Part shown: one piece after another, positions 42,537-51,046 of the stretch | Position numbering within the stretch: the stretch's first letter is position 1 | Layout: the number at the start of each line of letters is the position of its first letter | Assembly (NCBI GenBank): GCA_048393055.1 | Contig: DBFJJS010000010.1 | Location: 248,001 to 312,000 of the forward strand | Direction: 5' to 3' | Source: Faeciplasma sp048393055 | GTDB lineage: Bacteria > Bacillota > Clostridia > Oscillospirales > Ruminococcaceae | Length of the DNA stretch: 64,000 nucleotides | Made by a program: the position numbers and the translations under genes | Notes under the pieces: generated by a model | The model's input: only the letters and a program-made list of their open reading frames with translations | What the model was told of the DNA's origin: nothing | The model's database searches: none

Positions 42537-43109
42537 TCAAAAGTGAAAATTGATTGTACCGTTATTCGTCAGATTGATATTGTGATCCCCGTTTTGGATG
42601 ACATTTGTCTGCTGATGGATAACGGTTATTTTCTTGTCTTCTCCGGCGGCACCTGATGGCATTTCGTCATCCACGACCTCCGCCTCTATAAATTCTGCAT
42701 CGCTGTCTGTTTGCGCCGATTTCCCCGGCGGTTTTCTTGTGGCAGCAGCCGCCTCTCTGATGATGGAAGCGAACAGGTCCGCCAGCTTATCCGCAGCATT
42801 GTGTAAATTGATGTCTGGGATATATTTCTGGAACGCCTCGCACAGCCCTTGAATAGCGCAATCCTGAAAACTTCCGATGTATTCGGAAAATCCAAATGGT
42901 TCTACATAGGGGCTGATTTTTCTTGCCAGGCCGGAGATCTTTGTATTTCCGTTGTAATACGCCTTAAAGGATTCTTTATTGTACCCGTTGAGAATATCCA
43001 GGCCGTCTTCAGTGACGATTGCTTCAAATAAGGAACGGGTAAAGGCGTGAGTACTGCTCCCGGCTCCGATGCTGGGGTACAGCAAATGTGCAAAGCCCTT
43101 AAAATTCAT
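42537..43109 (-). CDS. Uncharacterised helical protein with C-terminal amyloid-like motif
   Basis: 190 residues from the ATG at 43109, chosen because GGATGAGG lies upstream. A helical N-terminal domain (about 1-125; NFKGFAHLLYPSIGAGSS, NTKISGLARKISPYVEP) is joined by an acidic, low-complexity linker to a short tail. The tail has VIQNGDHNINLTNNG (170-184) and NFHF at the very end. This modular build, helical domain plus C-terminal Q-x-G-x-x-N motif, is like that of bacterial amyloid-signalling effectors. It is the first gene of the minus-strand defence operon. I do not recognise the helical domain. Confidence 0.65.
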   Translation of the reverse strand: MNFKGFAHLLYPSIGAGSSTHAFTRSLFEAIVTEDGLDILNGYNKESFKAYYNGNTKISGLARKISPYVEPFGFSEYIGSFQDCAIQGLCEAFQKYIPDINLHNAADKLADLFASIIREAAAATRKPPGKSAQTDSDAEFIEAEVVDDEMPSGAAGEDKKITVIHQQTNVIQNGDHNINLTNNGTINFHF

Positions 43110-43581
43110 ACCCTCATCCTTTCTACCCAAGCCTACCCATGCCAACCCAACGGAACCCGCCTTAACCGACCATGTATTTTATAATGGATTCAGCCCTTAG
43201 ATAAGGGACGTGCCTTCTGAAAACAGGGGGTACGGGGAAGTCGGAAATGTGTTTTCGGGACATGGAGAGATGATTTCTAATTATAACACAACCATGTGAA
43301 ACATTCTACCCCTAACTCAGAATTCACATCTGCAAAAACGAGTTTATTTTCGTATTTGCAGAGCTGATTTCCAGAAATAAATCTCAATAGTCCAAGATGG
43401 CCATTAGGACGATGGGATGCATAAGACCTTGGAACACAGTGATAAAGACTGCGCTCCGAGTGAAGATGCCCCACCGTTGACTTTTGGCGTTCATTTTCGA
43501 CTTGGCGGAGTCTGTGGGTATCTTCATCCATAGGCTCTTTTGTGTCCCACCGTCCTTTGACCCGGACGGAAAGGACACAAA
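43110..43581. other. Junction between defence island and phage module
   Basis: No gene is supported here. It holds a perfect 14-base palindrome CCCTTAGATAAGGG (43194-43207), an imperfect CCAT/ATGG palindrome at 43170-43187 and a TATAAT-like box on the minus strand near 43280, probably the control region of the defence operon. Base composition changes from AT-leaning to GC-rich across this stretch. Confidence 0.5.
43194..43207. promoter_or_regulatory. Palindrome, candidate operator of the defence operon
   Basis: CCCTTA-GA-TAAGGG, 85 bases upstream of the first gene of the minus-strand operon. An XRE protein encoded in the island could bind it. Confidence 0.4.
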
Positions 43582-43582
43582 A
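43538..43582 (+). promoter_or_regulatory. Stem-loop enclosing the ribosome site of the phage sigma-like gene
   Basis: Outer arms TTTTGTGTCC (43538-43547) and GGACACAAAA (43573-43582) pair perfectly. Inner arms CCGTCC (43550-43555) and GGACGG (43564-43569) pair again. The 3' outer arm contains part of the GGAAAGGA ribosome site and ends on the A of the start codon, so folding would hide the start. Confidence 0.6.
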
Positions 43583-43977
43583 TGAAGATTACCTACAAAT
43601 TTGTCACTGGGGAAGTCACGGAGGTCGAGGTTTCTGAGGAAATCGGTGCCGTGATTGTCGACCTGGACCGCCTGGAGTATAACAACGACCATAAAGAAAC
43701 CCGCCGACATTACTCGCTGGAGGGAAAGGCCTATGAGGGCATGGACTACGCCGTAGAGGATTCCGATCTGGAAGCACTCTTTGCCGGCCCCACCGATGAA
43801 GAGCGTCTCCGCGCCGCTATCCAGAAGCTCGATGCCAACCAGCGGGAGATGGTTCAGGCCATCTACTTTGAGGGCGTCAGCGTCAACGACTACGCCGCCC
43901 GGATGGGCGTGACGCAGTCCGCCATCTCCCACCGTTTACAGACCGTGAAGAAAAAATTGAAAAAACTTCTGGGCTGA
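43582..43977 (+). CDS. Phage sigma-70 region 4-like regulator
   Basis: 131 residues. The N-terminal half is a short beta-rich segment (TYKFVTGEVTEVEVSEE). The C-terminal half is a sigma region 4 helix-turn-helix (LDANQREMVQAIYFEGVSV, YAARMGVTQSAISHRLQTV, KKKLKKLLG). It lacks region 2, so it is more likely a transcription activator than a full sigma factor. It is the first gene of the GC-rich phage module. Confidence 0.8.
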   Translation: MKITYKFVTGEVTEVEVSEEIGAVIVDLDRLEYNNDHKETRRHYSLEGKAYEGMDYAVEDSDLEALFAGPTDEERLRAAIQKLDANQREMVQAIYFEGVSVNDYAARMGVTQSAISHRLQTVKKKLKKLLG

Positions 43978-44053
43978 CCCTCATATCCGCCCGTTTTCCT
44001 GGCTGTATGTCGGAAGGAGCAAGAAAAGCAGCCTTCCAGAAAGGATGAACGCC

Positions 44054-44254
44054 ATGAGGCACAAGCTGAAGATCAGCGTGTCCAGGGAGCCGCAGACCGG
44101 CGGGGTGGTCAGATGCCGCAGTGTGACCCTGCGGGAGAAGCTGCTCACTCGGCTCCTGGGGCGCAAAGAGCGTGTGATGATCCTCATCCCCGGCAACACC
44201 GTGGAATCCCTGGACATCACCGAACTGGCAGAGGGAGGTGCGACCGGTGAGTAA
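44054..44254 (+). CDS. Small phage protein of unknown function
   Basis: 66 residues from 44054 (an ATG at 44045 is too close to the AAAGG ribosome site). Basic N-terminus (RHKLKISVSREPQTGGVVRC) and the segment LTRLLGRKERVMILIPGN. It is a conserved small protein of this phage type in my recollection, with no known function. It overlaps the following gene by 8 bases. Confidence 0.65.
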   Translation: MRHKLKISVSREPQTGGVVRCRSVTLREKLLTRLLGRKERVMILIPGNTVESLDITELAEGGATGE

Positions 44255-44558
44255 AATCAAGCTCCTCCTGGATGTAGTGGAGGATATGCGCTCCCTTGCC
44301 GACAGTCTCCAGGCATTGGCGGACGCCATGACCCAGGGAGACGCGCTGGAAGCCGAGCCGGTACAGAAATCCGCTCCGCCCTCTCCCAAGGAACCAGCGG
44401 TCACGCTGGAGCAGGTTCGGGCGGTGCTGGCCGAAAAGAGCCATGACGGGAAGACCGAAGCAGTCCGGGAGCTGCTGCAGAAGTACGGCGCTCCGAAACT
44501 GTCGGCGGTGGACCCCAAGCACTACCCGGCTCTGCTGAAAGATGCGGAGGTGCTCTGA
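44247..44558 (+). CDS. Small phage protein, DNA-replication module
   Basis: 103 residues from a GTG at 44247 with GGGAGG upstream. An N-terminal helix (SKIKLLLDVVEDMRSLADSL) is joined by a Pro-rich linker to a C-terminal helical region (LEQVRAVLAEKSHDGKTEAV). Similar proteins in clostridial prophages are often labelled rRNA biogenesis protein rrp5, a label I consider uninformative. It overlaps the DUF2800 gene start (TGATG). Confidence 0.65.
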   Translation: MSKIKLLLDVVEDMRSLADSLQALADAMTQGDALEAEPVQKSAPPSPKEPAVTLEQVRAVLAEKSHDGKTEAVRELLQKYGAPKLSAVDPKHYPALLKDAEVL

Positions 44559-45700
44559 TGCCGCCCTCCAAACACGCTGTTCTCTCCGCCAGCGGCGCCC
44601 ATCGCTGGCTCCACTGCAACCCCTCGGCGCGGCTGGAGCAGGAGTTCGCCGACCGGGAGACGGAAGCCGCAGTGGAAGGCACTGCCGCCCACGCCCTTGC
44701 CGAGCACAAGCTCAAGAAGGCGCTGAAGCTGCGTTCCCGGAAACCAGTCAGTCCGTATGACTGCGATGAAATGGACGTCTGCACCGATGGGTATGTGGAG
44801 TTCGTGCTGGAACAGCTGGAGGAAGCCAAGATGCTCTGCGCCGACCCCCTCGTTCTCATTGAGCAGCGGCTGGACTTCTCCTGCTATGTGCCGGATGGAT
44901 TCGGCACCGGCGACTGCCTGATTGTGGCGGACAAGCTGCTGCACATCATCGACTTCAAGTACGGGCAAGGCGTCCTGGTGGATGCGGAGGAAAACCCTCA
45001 GATGATGCTGTACGCCCTGGGGGCGCTCCGACAGTTCGACCACCTCTACGACATCGCCCAGGTCTCCATGAGCATTTACCAGCCCCGCCGGGAGAATGTG
45101 TCCACCTGGACCATCTCCGTGGAGCAGCTTATGGATTGGGCGGAACACACCCTCAAGCCCAAGGCGGAGATGGCCTATCAGGGCGAAGGGGACTATGTCC
45201 CTGGCCCCTGGTGTACTTTCTGCAAGGCGGCGGTGAAATGCCGCGCCAGAGCGGAAGCCAAGCTCCAGCTCGCCAAGTATGAGTTCGGCATGCCGCCGCT
45301 CCTCACCGATGCGGAAATCGAGGACATACTCTCCCGGCTGCCGGGCCTGACCAAGTGGGCCGGTGAGATCGAAGCCTACGCCCAGGACGCCGCCATTCAC
45401 CATGGCAAGGTGTGGCACGGCTTCAAGCTGGTGGAGAGCCGCACAAACCGCAAGTACACAGACGAGGAAGCCGTGATCCGCACCGCAAACGCCGCTGGGT
45501 ACCACGACATCTTCAAAAAATCCCTCATCCCCATTACCGAGATGGAGAAGCTCATGGGCAAAAAGACCTTTGCCGAGGTGCTCGGTGGTCTGGTCGAGAA
45601 GCCCAAGGGCAGGCCGACCCTTGTTCCGGTATCCGACAAGCGCCCGGCTATCACTGCAATGGATGCCACCCAAGAATTTACTGAAATTACGGAGGTATAA
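44558..45700 (+). CDS. DUF2800 protein, PD-(D/E)XK nuclease-like (Cas4/RecB type)
   Basis: 380 residues. The N-terminal HRWLHCNPSARLE and GTAAHALAEH motifs, the central LHIIDFKYGQGV with the Asp-Lys pair of PD-(D/E)XK nucleases, QMMLYALGAL, and the Cys set WCTFCKAAVKC (with the N-terminal Cys probably completing an iron-sulfur site) all match DUF2800. Related nucleases process DNA ends in recombination. It is part of the phage replication operon, followed 4 bases later by the DUF2815 gene. Confidence 0.85.
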   Translation: MPPSKHAVLSASGAHRWLHCNPSARLEQEFADRETEAAVEGTAAHALAEHKLKKALKLRSRKPVSPYDCDEMDVCTDGYVEFVLEQLEEAKMLCADPLVLIEQRLDFSCYVPDGFGTGDCLIVADKLLHIIDFKYGQGVLVDAEENPQMMLYALGALRQFDHLYDIAQVSMSIYQPRRENVSTWTISVEQLMDWAEHTLKPKAEMAYQGEGDYVPGPWCTFCKAAVKCRARAEAKLQLAKYEFGMPPLLTDAEIEDILSRLPGLTKWAGEIEAYAQDAAIHHGKVWHGFKLVESRTNRKYTDEEAVIRTANAAGYHDIFKKSLIPITEMEKLMGKKTFAEVLGGLVEKPKGRPTLVPVSDKRPAITAMDATQEFTEITEV

Positions 45701-45704
45701 CAAT

Positions 45705-46256
45705 ATGTCTGCCAATCACAATAATCCGACCAAAGTGGTCACCGGTGTTGTCCGCCTGTCCTACGCCAACATCTGGGAGCCGGCCTCCATCAACGGAAGC
45801 AACCCCAAGTACAGCGTTTCCCTCATCATCCCCAAGACCGACACCAAGACCATCGATGCCATCAACGCCGCCGTGGACGCCGCCATCAAGGACGGAGCCA
45901 CCAAGTTCGGCGGTAAGATCCCCAACAAGGCCGCGTTGAAGCTCCCCCTGCGGGATGGTGATCTGGAACGGGACGATGAAGCCTACAAGGGCGCCTACTT
46001 CGTCAACGCCAACAGCACCACCGCGCCCCAGATCGTGGACCGCTCCGTGCAGCCCATCCTGGACCGTGCCGAGGTCTATTCCGGCTGCTACGCCCGTGTG
46101 TCTGTCAACTTCTACGCCTTCAACTCCAATGGCAATCGCGGCATCGCCTGCGGCCTGGGCAACATCCAGAAGGTGAGGGATGGAGAACCTCTGGGCGGTC
46201 GTTCTTCCGCCGCCGATGACTTTGCCACCGACCTCGATGACGATTTCCTTTCCTAA
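45705..46256 (+). CDS. DUF2815 protein, probable phage single-strand DNA-binding protein
   Basis: 183 residues from an ATG at 45705 with GGAGGT upstream. Beta-rich (VVTGVVRLSYANIWEPASI, YSVSLIIPKTD) with an acidic C-terminal tail ending in DFATDLDDDFLS, the tail type by which single-strand binding proteins recruit partners. DUF2815 members sit between DUF2800 and the phage polymerase, as here. The binding role is inferred from family and context. Confidence 0.82.
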   Translation: MSANHNNPTKVVTGVVRLSYANIWEPASINGSNPKYSVSLIIPKTDTKTIDAINAAVDAAIKDGATKFGGKIPNKAALKLPLRDGDLERDDEAYKGAYFVNANSTTAPQIVDRSVQPILDRAEVYSGCYARVSVNFYAFNSNGNRGIACGLGNIQKVRDGEPLGGRSSAADDFATDLDDDFLS

Positions 46257-46321
46257 CAACCAAAAGCAAGGGTGGCGGAGGGCAACCTCTGCCGCCCTTA
46301 TGCCGCAGGAGAGGAGGTCCT

Positions 46322-48262
46322 ATGAAAACACTATCCATCGATATTGAAACCTACTCCCCGGAGCCGCTGGCCAAGTGCGGCGTGTACCGCTACTGCCAGG
46401 CGCCGGAGTTTGAAGTGCTGCTGTTCGGCTATTCCGTGGACAGTGGCCCCGTCCAGGTGGTGGATCTCACCGCCGGTGAGCGCATCCCTGCCGATGCGCT
46501 GGCCGCGCTGATCGACCCTGCTGTTTCCAAGTGGGCCTTCAACGCCCAGTTCGAGCGGGTGTGTCTTTCCCGGTACCTGGGGTACCCGGTCGGACGATAT
46601 CTGGACCCTGACTCCTGGTACTGCACCATGGTGTGGTCGGCTACCCTGGGACTGCCCCTTTCTCTGGAGGGGGTGGGCGCCGTGCTGGGGCTGGAGAAGC
46701 AGAAGCTCAAGGAGGGCAAAGACCTGGTGCGCTATTTCTGCACGCCGGCAAAGGCCAGGGATGGCTCCACCTTCCGCCGCCTTCCCACAGATGCGCCGGA
46801 GAAGTGGTCGGCCTTCAAAGCCTACAACCTCCGGGATGTGGAGACGGAGATGTCCATTCAGCAGAAGCTGCCCCGGTTCCCGGTTTCCCCGGAAGAGTGG
46901 GACAACTACCATCTCGACCAGCGCATCAACGACCGGGGCATCCTGCTGGACCGCACCCTGGTAGCTCAGGCTATCCGCTGCGATGAGCAGTTCAAGCGCA
47001 CTCATTTGGAACAGGCCCGCTCTGTCACCGGGTTGGAGAACCCCAACAGCCCCGCCCAGCTCAAGGCATGGCTGGCGGAAAAGGGCGTGGAAGCCGAATC
47101 TCTCTCCAAAGCGTCCGTCCAGAAGCTTCTGTCACAAGCGGACGGTGAAGTGGAACTGGCTCTGTCCCTGCGGCAGGAGCTGGCTAAGAGCAGCGTCAAG
47201 AAATACTCCGCTATGGAGTCGGTGGTTGGGGCGGATGACCGCGCCCGTGGGCTGATCCAATTTTACGGTGCCAACCGCACCGGCAGATTTGCCGGGCGGC
47301 TCATCCAGGTGCAAAACCTCCCGCAGAACCACCTGCCCGATCTGAAGCAGGCCCGGACGCTGGTGCGGGATGGGCACTTTGACGCCTTGGAGCTGCTCTA
47401 CGACTCCGTCCCGCTGGTGCTCTCTGAGTTGATCCGCACCGCCTTTATCCCCAAGTCGGGGTGCCGCTTCTTCGTGGCGGATTTTTCGGCCATCGAAGCG
47501 CGGGTCATCGCCTGGATTGCCGGGGAGCAGTGGCGGCAGGATGTGTTCGCCAAGGGCGGGGATATCTACTGCGCTTCTGCCAGCCAGATGTTCCATGTCC
47601 CCGTGGTCAAGCATGGCGTCAACGGCCACCTCCGGCAGAAAGGCAAAATCGCGGAGCTGGCTCTGGGCTATGGCGGCTCGGTGGGAGCGCTGAAGGCCAT
47701 GGGCGCGCTGAACTACGGCCTGACCGAGGAGGAGCTGAAACCCCTGGTGGACGCCTGGCGGCAGTCCAATCCCCGGATCGTGAAGTTCTGGTGGGATGTG
47801 GACCGCGCCGCCGCCACCTGCGTCCGAGACAGAGTCCCCGCCGAGACACACGGTATTCGCTTCCTCTACCAGAGCGGCATGATGTTCATCGTGCTCCCCT
47901 CCGGCAGGAAGCTGGTGTATGTGAAGCCCAAGATGGGCGTCAACCGATACGGCAGTGAGTCCGTTACCTATGAGGGTGTGGGCGAACAGAAAAAGTGGCT
48001 GCGGCTGGAAAGCTACGGCCCGAAATTCGTGGAGAACATCGTCCAGGCCACCGCCCGTGACATCCTGGTGGAAGCCATGCGCCGGCTGGAAGAGGCAGGG
48101 TACTCCATTGTAATGCACGTCCACGATGAAGCAGTCATCGAAGCCCCGGCAGACTCCTCCTTGGAGGACATCTGCGCCATTATGGGCCAGACCCCCGCCT
48201 GGGCGGAAGGACTCCTGCTCCGCGCAGACGGTTATGTCTGCGACTTTTACCAGAAAGACTGA
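46322..48262 (+). CDS. Phage family A DNA polymerase
   Basis: 646 residues. An N-terminal 3'-5' exonuclease fold (SIDIETYSPEPL, FNAQFERVCL, YNLRDVETEMSI) is followed by the polymerase: motif A VADFSAIEARVIAWIAGE (about 386), motif B-type RQKGKIAELALGYGG, and motif C VMHVHDEAVIEAP (about 598). There is no 5'-3' exonuclease domain, as is usual for phage PolA enzymes. It replicates the element together with the primase-helicase at 48695. Confidence 0.92.
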   Translation: MKTLSIDIETYSPEPLAKCGVYRYCQAPEFEVLLFGYSVDSGPVQVVDLTAGERIPADALAALIDPAVSKWAFNAQFERVCLSRYLGYPVGRYLDPDSWYCTMVWSATLGLPLSLEGVGAVLGLEKQKLKEGKDLVRYFCTPAKARDGSTFRRLPTDAPEKWSAFKAYNLRDVETEMSIQQKLPRFPVSPEEWDNYHLDQRINDRGILLDRTLVAQAIRCDEQFKRTHLEQARSVTGLENPNSPAQLKAWLAEKGVEAESLSKASVQKLLSQADGEVELALSLRQELAKSSVKKYSAMESVVGADDRARGLIQFYGANRTGRFAGRLIQVQNLPQNHLPDLKQARTLVRDGHFDALELLYDSVPLVLSELIRTAFIPKSGCRFFVADFSAIEARVIAWIAGEQWRQDVFAKGGDIYCASASQMFHVPVVKHGVNGHLRQKGKIAELALGYGGSVGALKAMGALNYGLTEEELKPLVDAWRQSNPRIVKFWWDVDRAAATCVRDRVPAETHGIRFLYQSGMMFIVLPSGRKLVYVKPKMGVNRYGSESVTYEGVGEQKKWLRLESYGPKFVENIVQATARDILVEAMRRLEEAGYSIVMHVHDEAVIEAPADSSLEDICAIMGQTPAWAEGLLLRADGYVCDFYQKD

Positions 48263-48272
48263 GGTGACCCTT

Positions 48273-48698
48273 ATGGGAATCAACAAATTTAACTGTGAGG
48301 GCTACTACGACCCCACACCCTACGAAGCCCTGACTCGAATTGAGAACGAGGCGCGCAAGCTCCACTCCTTCCGTCCGGTCGTGTATATCTGCTCACCGCT
48401 CTCCGGGGATCTGGAGGGCAATCAGGAAAAGGCGGCGCGGTACTGCCGGTTCGCTGTGGACGCCGGGTATATCCCCGTTGCGCCCCATCTGTATTTTCCC
48501 AGGTTTATGGACGATGCCAACCCCAGAGAACGGGATCTGGCTCTTTTCATGGACATTGTCCTGCTCACCAAATGCGCCCAGCTGTGGGTGTTTGGAGAGA
48601 CCATCTCCAAGGGTATGAGCATTGAGATCGAGAAGGCCAAGCAGAAATGCCGGCCCATCCGTTACTTCACCGAGGACTGCAAGGAGGTCAGAACATGA
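48273..48698 (+). CDS. DUF4406-like nucleoside deoxyribosyltransferase-fold protein
   Basis: 141 residues from an ATG at 48273 with GAGGTGA upstream. The segment VVYICSPLSGDLEGNQEKA and VAPHLYFPRFMDD are typical of the family; RYCRFAVDAGYIPV lies between them. The fold is that of nucleoside 2-deoxyribosyltransferases, but no activity is established. It lies between polymerase and primase genes, overlapping the latter by ATGA. Confidence 0.8.
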   Translation: MGINKFNCEGYYDPTPYEALTRIENEARKLHSFRPVVYICSPLSGDLEGNQEKAARYCRFAVDAGYIPVAPHLYFPRFMDDANPRERDLALFMDIVLLTKCAQLWVFGETISKGMSIEIEKAKQKCRPIRYFTEDCKEVRT

Positions 48699-51046
48699 AA
48701 ATCGCTATGGGCAACAGCCGCATGGACAAGAAGTGGAAGAACCGGGATGTCTCCTGGGAGGACTTATGTGCCAGGGTCAGCACCACCATCCGCACCACGG
48801 AAACCGTGGAGGAATACCGCAAGCTGAAGAAAGGCGCCCAGGACAGCATCAAGGATGTGGGCGGCTTTGTGGGCGGACAGCTCCGGGAAGGCCGGCGCAA
48901 AAACGGCATGGTGCTCTGCCGCTCTATGCTCACCCTGGACATGGACTACGGTGAGCCGGGCATCTGGGACGAGATCGACCTGCTCCATGACTTTCAGTGC
49001 TGCGTCTATTCCACCCATAAACACACACCAGAGCATCCCCGGCTGCGCATGATTATCCCGCTCTCCCGCGACATCACCGAGGAAGAGTATCCGGCGGTGG
49101 CTCGGATGGTGGCCAAGGAGATCGGCATTGACCTGTTTGACGATACCACCTATGAAGCCTGCCGCCTGATGTACTGGCCTTCCACCTCCGCAAACGGAGA
49201 GTTCTTCTACAAGACCAAGGAAGGACCGCTGCTGGATCCGGACGCCTATCTCGCTAAGTATGCAGATTGGCATGACGCTTCCACCTGGCCGGTGTCCTCC
49301 CGCCAGTCCGAAGCGGTGCGCCGGAGCATCACCCAGCAGGCCGACCCCCTGGAAAAGCTGGGCATCGTGGGCGCTTTCTGCCGCGCCTACACCATTGAGG
49401 AAGCCATCGAAGCCTTCCTCACCGATGTCTACGAACCGTCCGCTATGAATGGGCGCTATGACTACATCCCCGCAGACTCCTCCGCCGGCGTGGTGGTGTA
49501 CGATGGGAAGTTTGCCTACAGCCACCACGCTACCGACCCGGTCTGCGGGAAGCTGCTAAACGCCTTTGACCTGGTGCGGCTCCACAAATTCCGGGAGCTG
49601 GACGAGAATGTGGGGTTGGACACCCCGCCGGGCAAGCTGCCCTCCTTCCAGGCCATGAGCGACCTTGCCCTGGGGGACAATAAGGTCAAGGCCGTCTTTG
49701 CCGGGGAACGCATCGCCCAGGCCAGCGCCGAGTTCTCTGATGAGGACTGGCAGAATGGCTTGGAGTTGGACAAGTCCGGCCATGTGAAGAACACCCTGCA
49801 CAACCTGACCCTCATTCTGGAGAACGACCCCAACCTCAAGGGTGTGGTGTTCAACCAGCTCCTGGACGGGATGGAGATCAAGGGCGAGGTGCCCTGGAAG
49901 CATCCCTCCAAGTTCTGGCGTGACGCCGATGATGCCCAGCTCATCAGCTATGTGGACACCCACTACGGCGCTTTCTCCGCCCGGAACTACGATATCGCCG
50001 TGACCAAGGTGGCAGATGACCGGGCCTATCACCCCATCCGGGAGTTCATCGAAAGCCTGCCGGAATGGGATAAGGTTTCTCGCGTGGATACGCTGCTGGT
50101 GGACTACCTGGGCGCCGGCGACACCGCCTATGTTCGGGCGGTGACCCGGAAGACCCTCTGCGCCGCCATCAGCCGGGTTCTGCGTCCGGGCTGCAAGTTT
50201 GACTCCATGCTGGTGCTCAACGGTCCCCAAGGTGTGGGCAAGAGCACCCTCATCGCTAAGCTGGCCGGAGAGTGGTTTTCGGACAGCCTGAACCTGGGTG
50301 ACACCAAGGACAAGACCGCCGCCGAGAAGCTCCAGGGGTATTGGATCTTGGAGATCGGCGAACTGGCAGGGCTGAAGAAGGCCGAGGTGGAGACGCTGCG
50401 TTCCTTTCTCTCCCGGCAGAACGACATCTACCGGGCGGCGTTCGGAAAACGGGCTACACCACATCTGCGCCAGTGCGTGTTCTTTGGCACCACCAACGCC
50501 GAGTCCGGCTATCTGCGGGATACCACCGGAAACCGCCGCTTCTGGCCGGTCAAGACCCCCGGCAGCGGAAAAAAGCAGTCCTGGAACCTGACCCACGAGG
50601 AAATCCTCCAGATCTGGGCGGAAGCCCTGGTATATGTCCGCCAGGGAGAGAAGCTCTACCTGTCCGCCGAAATGGATGCGCTGGCCAAGGACGAGCAGCG
50701 GGAAGCCATGGAGTCCGATGAGCGCGAGGGACTGGTACGGGAGTATCTGGACACCCTGCTGCCGGAACTCTGGGCGGAGATGGACCTCTTTGAACGCCGC
50801 AATTTCCTCTCCGGTTCCGACTTCGGCGGTCTGCAGGAGAAGGGTACGGTCAAGCGCGCCAGTGTGTCCAACATGGAGATTTGGTGCGAGTGCTTCGGCA
50901 AGGAACGAGCAAATCTGCGCCGCGCCGACAGCAACGAGCTGACGGGCATTCTGGCGAGGCTGGGCTGGAAACGGGCGGAGAGCAAAGTGCGCATTCCCCT
51001 CTACGGGCCGCAGTATGTTTTTGTTCCGAAGGAGTGTTCCAAATGA
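48695..51046 (+). CDS. Phage primase-helicase (VapE family)
   Basis: 783 residues from the ATG at 48695. The N-terminal prim-pol-like domain shows LTLDMDYG (about 80) and STHKHTPEHPRLRMIIPL (about 106-123). The C-terminal VapE superfamily 3 helicase has Walker A LNGPQGVGKSTLIAKLAGEW (about 509) and the conserved LGDTKDKTAAEKLQG, FGTTNAESGYLRDTTGNRRF. It primes and unwinds DNA for the phage polymerase. It is coupled to the genes on both sides by ATGA overlaps. Confidence 0.9.
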   Translation: MKIAMGNSRMDKKWKNRDVSWEDLCARVSTTIRTTETVEEYRKLKKGAQDSIKDVGGFVGGQLREGRRKNGMVLCRSMLTLDMDYGEPGIWDEIDLLHDFQCCVYSTHKHTPEHPRLRMIIPLSRDITEEEYPAVARMVAKEIGIDLFDDTTYEACRLMYWPSTSANGEFFYKTKEGPLLDPDAYLAKYADWHDASTWPVSSRQSEAVRRSITQQADPLEKLGIVGAFCRAYTIEEAIEAFLTDVYEPSAMNGRYDYIPADSSAGVVVYDGKFAYSHHATDPVCGKLLNAFDLVRLHKFRELDENVGLDTPPGKLPSFQAMSDLALGDNKVKAVFAGERIAQASAEFSDEDWQNGLELDKSGHVKNTLHNLTLILENDPNLKGVVFNQLLDGMEIKGEVPWKHPSKFWRDADDAQLISYVDTHYGAFSARNYDIAVTKVADDRAYHPIREFIESLPEWDKVSRVDTLLVDYLGAGDTAYVRAVTRKTLCAAISRVLRPGCKFDSMLVLNGPQGVGKSTLIAKLAGEWFSDSLNLGDTKDKTAAEKLQGYWILEIGELAGLKKAEVETLRSFLSRQNDIYRAAFGKRATPHLRQCVFFGTTNAESGYLRDTTGNRRFWPVKTPGSGKKQSWNLTHEEILQIWAEALVYVRQGEKLYLSAEMDALAKDEQREAMESDEREGLVREYLDTLLPELWAEMDLFERRNFLSGSDFGGLQEKGTVKRASVSNMEIWCECFGKERANLRRADSNELTGILARLGWKRAESKVRIPLYGPQYVFVPKECSK

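Noticed and set aside
43582..43977. Complete sigma factor
   Set aside because: Only a region 4-like domain is present; region 2 is missing, so I call it sigma-like.
44522..45715. 397-codon minus-strand frame opposite the DUF2800 gene
   Set aside because: Antisense shadow of a recognised gene, no family motif, no ribosome site.
47132..48286. 384-codon minus-strand frame opposite the DNA polymerase
   Set aside because: Antisense shadow of an unmistakable family A polymerase.
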